Shown: in pieces, positions 59,959-64,000 of the stretch | Layout: each line of letters begins with the position of its first letter | Numbering within the stretch: the first letter of the stretch is position 1 | Assembly (NCBI RefSeq): GCF_000716785.1 | Contig: NZ_JNYY01000017.1 | Location: forward strand, 62,001 to 126,000 | DNA from: Amycolatopsis vancoresmycina | Lineage (GTDB): Bacteria; Actinomycetota; Actinomycetes; Mycobacteriales; Pseudonocardiaceae | Direction of reading: 5' to 3' | DNA: 64,000 bases | Notes under the pieces: generated by a model | What the model saw: the letters and a program-made list of their open reading frames with translations, nothing else | Databases searched by the model: none | What the model was told of the DNA's origin: nothing | Program-made: the position numbers and the translations under genes

Positions 59959-60722
59959 TGACCACCGGCCCCTGGCTGCGCCGCGCCGCGGACCCCGCAG
60001 ACGGCGCCGTCCGCCTGTTCTGCCTGCCCCACGCCGGTTCCGGGCCGGCCCGCTACCTGCGCTGGGCGGGCCGGCTGCCCGGTGTCGACCTGGTCGGCGT
60101 CTGCCTGCCCGGCCACGAGCGCCGCGTCGCCGAGCCACCGCTGCGCCGCGTCCCGGACCTCGTCGACGCGCTCGCCGACGCCCTCGCACCCCACCTCGAC
60201 CGGCCGTTCGCGGTGCTGGGCCACAGTTTCGGCGGTCTGCTCGCCTTCGAGCTCGCCCGCCGCCTGGAAGCCGGCGGCGCCCGGCCGCGGCACGTGTTCG
60301 TCTCCGGAGCGGCCTGTGCGCGCAGCAGCGAGCCGCCGGTCGCCGGCCTCGGCGACGCCGCCTTCGTCGCCCACGTCCGCCGCCTCGGCGGCCTGGACCC
60401 CGACGTCCTGGCCCACCCCGACCTCGTCGACCTCGTCACCCCGGCCCTGCGCGCCGACTACGAGGCCGCCGAAGCGCACACCCCGGACCCCGCCGCGACC
60501 CTGATCGCCCCGATCACCGCGCTCGGCGGGCTGCACGACCCCGCGGCACCGCCGGGCACCCTGATCGCCTGGGGACGGCACACCACGGGCCGGTTCACCC
60601 GCATCACCCTGCCCGGCGGCCACTTCGCCTTGTTCGACCAGGAGCACAACGTGCTCCGCACCGTCCGGACCACCCTGGCCGCGCACGCGACCAGTGCGCA
60701 CCTGAAGGAGGCAGCACGTTGA
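59958..60722 (+). CDS. Type II thioesterase
   Basis: This 254-residue alpha/beta-hydrolase of the NRPS editing type begins LFCLPHAGSGPARYLRWA, with nucleophile Ser90 in VLGHSFGGLLAFELA and catalytic His in PGGHFALFDQ. Such enzymes remove misprimed or stalled acyl groups from carrier domains. I start at ATG 59958, giving a TGATG overlap with the reductase-containing NRPS; GTG 59955 is just upstream. Confidence 0.93.
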   Translation: MTTGPWLRRAADPADGAVRLFCLPHAGSGPARYLRWAGRLPGVDLVGVCLPGHERRVAEPPLRRVPDLVDALADALAPHLDRPFAVLGHSFGGLLAFELARRLEAGGARPRHVFVSGAACARSSEPPVAGLGDAAFVAHVRRLGGLDPDVLAHPDLVDLVTPALRADYEAAEAHTPDPAATLIAPITALGGLHDPAAPPGTLIAWGRHTTGRFTRITLPGGHFALFDQEHNVLRTVRTTLAAHATSAHLKEAAR

Positions 60723-63379
60723 GTCCATCGAGAAGGAACCTGACGCCGCGGGGCCGGCTCGGCCTGCATTCGGCCTCGCTGGCCGGCGCGCTCGCGCTGG
60801 CCGTCGTGGTCCTGCAGGTGTCGGTCGCGGGCGCCGGCACCCTCCCGCCCCTCGGCGCGGCCGTCAACCCCGGTACCGGGGTGTGGGTCACCGCCGGCCA
60901 GGGGAACCCGCCGCACGACCAGACCCTGTCCCTGCCCGGCCTGTCCGGCAGCGCCACCGTGGCGTTCGAAGCGGACGGCACCGCGCACATCGCCGCCGGC
61001 ACCGACGCGGACATGTACCGGGCGCTGGGCTACACGCACGCCCGCTTCCGCCTGTTCGAAATGGACCTGGCCCGGCGCCAGGCCGAGGGCCGGCTGGCCG
61101 AGACCACGGGCGACCCGGCCGCGCTGAACTCCGACAAGTACGAACTCGACCTCGGCCTGCTGCGCGCGGCCCAGCGCGACTGGAACGCGATGACCGCCGG
61201 TTCCCCGGCACGCGCGGTGCTCAGCGAATACGCCGAAGGCGTCAACGCCGCCATCGCGCAGCTGAAGCAGGACAACGCCCTGCCGCTCTACTACAAGCTG
61301 ATGGACTTCCCGGTCGAGCCGTGGACGCCGGTCGATTCCCTGGCCGTGCAACGGCTGGAGACCCAGACGCTGTCCTTCGACCCGCTGCCGACCGCGTTCA
61401 GCTACATCGCCGGCGCCTTCGGCGAGCAGAAGTTCGAGCAGCTCTACCACGCCGTCGGGCAGAACCCGCAGTACCCGTACGACCCGGGCCCGTACCGGAA
61501 ACTGCCGCTGACGCCGATCCCGGCGCGCAACGACGGGGCCCCGGCGCCGCCCGCGGGCACGACCGGCGGTGGCGGCACGCTGCCGGCGCCGTCCGGAAGC
61601 GCGGGGCCGCCGGACGGGTTCGCAGTCGGCACCTCGCCGCAGGCGATCGAGGCGTCGGCGCAGTTCCAGGACCGCATCGCCCAGCTGCCCGCGAACGCCG
61701 TCCACACCATCGGCAACAGCAACGCGTGGGTGGTCTCGGGCAAGCACACCGCGTCCGGCAAGCCGATCATGGCCTCCGACCCGCACCTGAACCTGACCGT
61801 CCCGTCGATCTGGTACCAGGTGGAGCTGCGCTCGCCGGGTTACCAGCTGGCCGGCGTGACCGTGCCGGGGATCCCGGCGGTACTGGGCGGCAAGAACCAG
61901 CACATCAGCTGGGGCCTGACCAACTCCCAGCGGCCGGGCACGTTCTACTACCTGGAGAAGACCGACGCGGCCCACCCCGACCAGTACTTCTGGAACGGCC
62001 AGTGGCGGCCGATGACGAAGATCGTGAGCAAGATCAAGCAGCACGACGGCTCGACGGTCGACTACACGACCCGGATGACCGTGCACGGCCCGGTGATGAC
62101 GGTCCAGGGCGTCACCGCCGCCGTGTGGTTCACCGGGACGCTGCCGAGCGACAACTTCGACAGCATGCTGGCGCTGGAGAAGGCCACCGGCTTCGACCAG
62201 TTCCACCAGGCGCTGCGCGGCTGGAACACCCCGGCGCAGAACTTCGCCTACGCCGACGACGCCGGCAACATCGGCATCGTCAACGCCGGGCTGCAGGCGC
62301 AGGTCCCCGACCGCTGCCTGCCGTTCCTGCCGATGGCCGGGACCGGGGAGTGCGACGTCACCGGGAGCATCCCGTTCGAAGCGCTGCCGAGCACGTACAA
62401 CCCGCCGTCCGGGTTCGCGCAGACCGCGAACCAGCGCGAAGTCGGCACCGACTACCCGTACTACTACGGCCGCGGCTACGACTTCTTCGACCAGGGCTGG
62501 CGGTCCACCGAGATCACCAAGGCGCTCACCGGCGCCACCGGGGTGACCTCGCAGCAGATGCAGGACCTGCAGATGTCCATGGTGGACGACGTGGCCCGCG
62601 CGCTGCTGCCGACCGTGCTGAAGGACCTGCAGGCCGGGTCGTGGGACCCGGTGCAGGCCCAGGCGCTGGACGCGCTGAAGAACTGGGACTACCAGCTGAC
62701 CGCCGACTCCACCGCGGCCACCGTCTGGGGCCGGTTCATGGTGCTCTACGGGTACGCGGTGTGGCACCCGGTCTGGCAGCAGTACAAAATCCCGGCGCCG
62801 CCGCGGGACGTGTTCACCCCGCGCACCAACGACAGCACGTACGCCGTCGACGGGCTCAACGGGCTGCTGATCAACCTGAGCATCGACGACACCGCCAACC
62901 CGCTGTTCGCCCCGCCGGGTTCGAACACCCACACCGCTCCGGAGGTGATCCGGCAGGCGTTCACGGCCGCGGTCGCCGACCTGAAGAGCAAGCGCGGGAC
63001 CGACGTGCGCACCTGGAAGCTCGGCGACGGCCACAAGGTGATGATCGCTTCGCTGCTGCAGTCGCCGGTGCTGGACCTGGGGCCGTACGCCTCCGGCGGC
63101 AGCGGCCGCACGATCAACTCCGTGGTCAGCGCCGCACCGGTGCGGCACGGCAAGCCGCTCACCGGCGTGGCCGTCGGCGGCGCCAGCTGGCGCATGGTCG
63201 TCGACTGGGGCACCGGGCAGTCCGTCGGGATCTACCCCGGCGGCCAGAGCGAAAACCCGGCGTCCCCCTGGTATTCCGACCGGCTCGCCGACTGGTTCGC
63301 CGGACGCAACCGACCGATCCTCGAGGGCGAACCCGCCCTGGCCGCGACGAAGGGGCGGACATGGACACTCAATCCCTGA
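60719..63379 (+). CDS. Exported Ntn-hydrolase acylase (penicillin acylase/PvdQ-like)
   Basis: This 886-residue S45-family amidase starts at TTG 60719, with GGAGG eight bases upstream. Residues about 14-40 form a signal or membrane anchor (SLAGALALAVVVLQVSVAGAG), so it acts outside the membrane. The self-processing nucleophile is Ser334 in HTIGNSNAWVVSG, the start of the beta chain after removal of a spacer. DPHLNL and the later Asn/Arg regions match the family. In pyoverdine biosynthesis PvdQ removes the fatty acid from a finished NRPS peptide. Because this cluster starts with a FAAL, the analogous step, deacylation of a lipopeptide after export, is the likely role. Hydrolysis of signal lactones is an alternative. 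Confidence 0.88.
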   Translation: MSPSRRNLTPRGRLGLHSASLAGALALAVVVLQVSVAGAGTLPPLGAAVNPGTGVWVTAGQGNPPHDQTLSLPGLSGSATVAFEADGTAHIAAGTDADMYRALGYTHARFRLFEMDLARRQAEGRLAETTGDPAALNSDKYELDLGLLRAAQRDWNAMTAGSPARAVLSEYAEGVNAAIAQLKQDNALPLYYKLMDFPVEPWTPVDSLAVQRLETQTLSFDPLPTAFSYIAGAFGEQKFEQLYHAVGQNPQYPYDPGPYRKLPLTPIPARNDGAPAPPAGTTGGGGTLPAPSGSAGPPDGFAVGTSPQAIEASAQFQDRIAQLPANAVHTIGNSNAWVVSGKHTASGKPIMASDPHLNLTVPSIWYQVELRSPGYQLAGVTVPGIPAVLGGKNQHISWGLTNSQRPGTFYYLEKTDAAHPDQYFWNGQWRPMTKIVSKIKQHDGSTVDYTTRMTVHGPVMTVQGVTAAVWFTGTLPSDNFDSMLALEKATGFDQFHQALRGWNTPAQNFAYADDAGNIGIVNAGLQAQVPDRCLPFLPMAGTGECDVTGSIPFEALPSTYNPPSGFAQTANQREVGTDYPYYYGRGYDFFDQGWRSTEITKALTGATGVTSQQMQDLQMSMVDDVARALLPTVLKDLQAGSWDPVQAQALDALKNWDYQLTADSTAATVWGRFMVLYGYAVWHPVWQQYKIPAPPRDVFTPRTNDSTYAVDGLNGLLINLSIDDTANPLFAPPGSNTHTAPEVIRQAFTAAVADLKSKRGTDVRTWKLGDGHKVMIASLLQSPVLDLGPYASGGSGRTINSVVSAAPVRHGKPLTGVAVGGASWRMVVDWGTGQSVGIYPGGQSENPASPWYSDRLADWFAGRNRPILEGEPALAATKGRTWTLNP

Positions 63380-63852
63380 CCGGGCAGGCGCCCGGCCGGA
63401 GCACCACGGCAACCGCACCCGGCACCGCGACGCGCAGCCGAACCTGGGTCCGCGTCCTGGCCGTCGCCGCCGCCGGCGTCGTCCTCGACTGGGGTGGCAA
63501 CCAGCTCGGCTGGTGGTGGGTGACCGTGCTGACCGGCGTCGCGGCCGCCCTGCTGCTGCGCGGCCGCGCGCTGGCGGTGGTCACCCTGGCCGTGCCGCTG
63601 CTGAGCTGGGGCGGCGAGCTGGTGTGGCGGTGGACGACGACGGACACCACGCGGATCTCCCGCGTCACCATCGGGCTGGCCGGCGTCGGCGACGACGCGG
63701 CGTGGCTGGGCTACGTCCTGACGCTGGCGTACGCGGTCCTGCTGTGCGCCGCCGGGGTCTGGGTGGCCGCGGCGGCCCGGCAGCTGGTCCGCGCGGCCCG
63801 GGACGGGCGGCGCAACCCCATCGAACAGAAGGAGGCGGTCACCGATGCCTGA
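63361..63852 (+). CDS. Small integral membrane protein
   Basis: The 163-residue protein has a polar Thr-rich N-terminus of about 25 residues. Four hydrophobic segments follow (VRVLAVAAAGVVLDWGG, WWWVTVLTGVAAALLL, ALAVVTLAVPLLSWGG and LGYVLTLAYAVLLCAAGVWV), then a basic C-terminal tail. ATG 63361 lies 19 bases inside the acylase gene, and its end overlaps the MbtH start. The function is unknown; an accessory to export or to the membrane-anchored acylase is conceivable. Confidence 0.75.
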   Translation: MDTQSLTGQAPGRSTTATAPGTATRSRTWVRVLAVAAAGVVLDWGGNQLGWWWVTVLTGVAAALLLRGRALAVVTLAVPLLSWGGELVWRWTTTDTTRISRVTIGLAGVGDDAAWLGYVLTLAYAVLLCAAGVWVAAAARQLVRAARDGRRNPIEQKEAVTDA

Positions 63853-64000
63853 AGACGAGGACAGCCGCGAATACGCGGTCGTGATCAACCACGAGGAGCA
63901 GTATTCGATCTGGCCGGCCGGCCGCGAGCTGCCCAGCGGCTGGACGGAGGTCGGCGTCCGCGGCCCGAAACGCGACTGCCTGGACCACATCGAACGGGTG
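63845..64000 (+). CDS. MbtH-like protein (cut by window end)
   Basis: The first 52 residues show the family pattern: NHEEQYSIWPAGRELPSGW, then TEVGVRGPKRDCLDHIERV, where the window ends. Only the last 15-25 residues of a typical 65-75 residue MbtH protein are missing. MbtH proteins bind NRPS adenylation domains and are needed for their folding or activity, so this should serve the A domains of this operon. ATG 63845 overlaps the membrane-protein stop. Confidence 0.95.
   Translation, partial: MPEDEDSREYAVVINHEEQYSIWPAGRELPSGWTEVGVRGPKRDCLDHIERV

Noticed and set aside
1..64000. Mobile elements, integrases, tRNA or rRNA genes
   Set aside because: I looked for transposase or integrase motifs, cloverleaf-like tRNA sequence and rRNA sequence and saw none.

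Overview
The window is very GC-rich, tightly packed DNA with many GTG/TTG starts and ATGA-type stop/start overlaps. Every long gene has a typical actinomycete product. The gene families suggest a filamentous actinomycete, possibly Pseudonocardiales such as Amycolatopsis; that rank is an inference and no rRNA or marker gene is present. No gene-free stretch exceeds 300 bases, and no tRNA, rRNA, insertion sequence or CRISPR array was seen.

Region 1 (1-16434, almost all minus strand) is an unusual acyl/polyketide assembly system. From upstream to downstream it encodes a stand-alone condensation-type protein with a dead carrier domain, a KASIII-like enzyme, an ATP-grasp ligase, a PLP amino-acid decarboxylase, an ACP, a thiolase-fold partner and a second KASIII-like enzyme with an altered active site. 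These are followed by a split acyl-CoA dehydrogenase pair, another thiolase-fold fragment and an AcpS-ACP fusion. A plus-strand LuxR-type regulator (4883-5869) separates this operon from a second minus operon: ACP, AMP ligase, ABC exporter, and a PKS ketosynthase running off the left edge. ATP-grasp + decarboxylase + ACP recall the butirosin BtrJ/BtrK/BtrI starter cassette, so an amine-bearing acyl starter is the likely entry point.

Region 2 (16667-22802, plus) starts divergently from region 1. It begins with a 45-residue gene, too short for usual ORF cut-offs, encoding Met plus eleven [S/V]-K-[V/E]-A tetrads. A hairpin follows, then four GNAT-like acyltransferases, a tricorn-type S41 protease and an Sfp-type phosphopantetheinyl transferase. 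This is the best candidate for an undescribed system: acylation of a Lys-repeat ribosomal peptide, perhaps with the chain made in region 1. Region 3 (22899-29454) holds a class II lanthipeptide synthetase (LanM), a 72-residue cysteine-free candidate precursor, a LAL-type LuxR regulator and a small secreted peptide.

Region 4 (29458-36868) looks like ordinary metabolism: an aldo/keto reductase with a divergent TetR, an FAD monooxygenase with a divergent MarR, and a TetR-controlled aromatic hydroxylase / meta-cleavage hydrolase / extradiol dioxygenase operon. Clear palindromic operators lie in the divergent promoters.

Region 5 (37081-64000, plus) is a lipopeptide NRPS operon. It contains a helical-plus-cupin protein, a YqcI/YcgG-adenylation fusion without carrier domain, an unknown protein, FAAL-ACP-C-A-T, (C-A-T)x3, C-(vestigial A)-T-reductase, a type II thioesterase, a PvdQ/penicillin-acylase-like Ntn hydrolase, a membrane protein and MbtH (cut by the right edge). 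The layout suggests an N-acylated pentapeptide released reductively as an aldehyde or alcohol. Its last residue may be loaded in trans by the free A domain, and its fatty acid may be removed later by the exported acylase.
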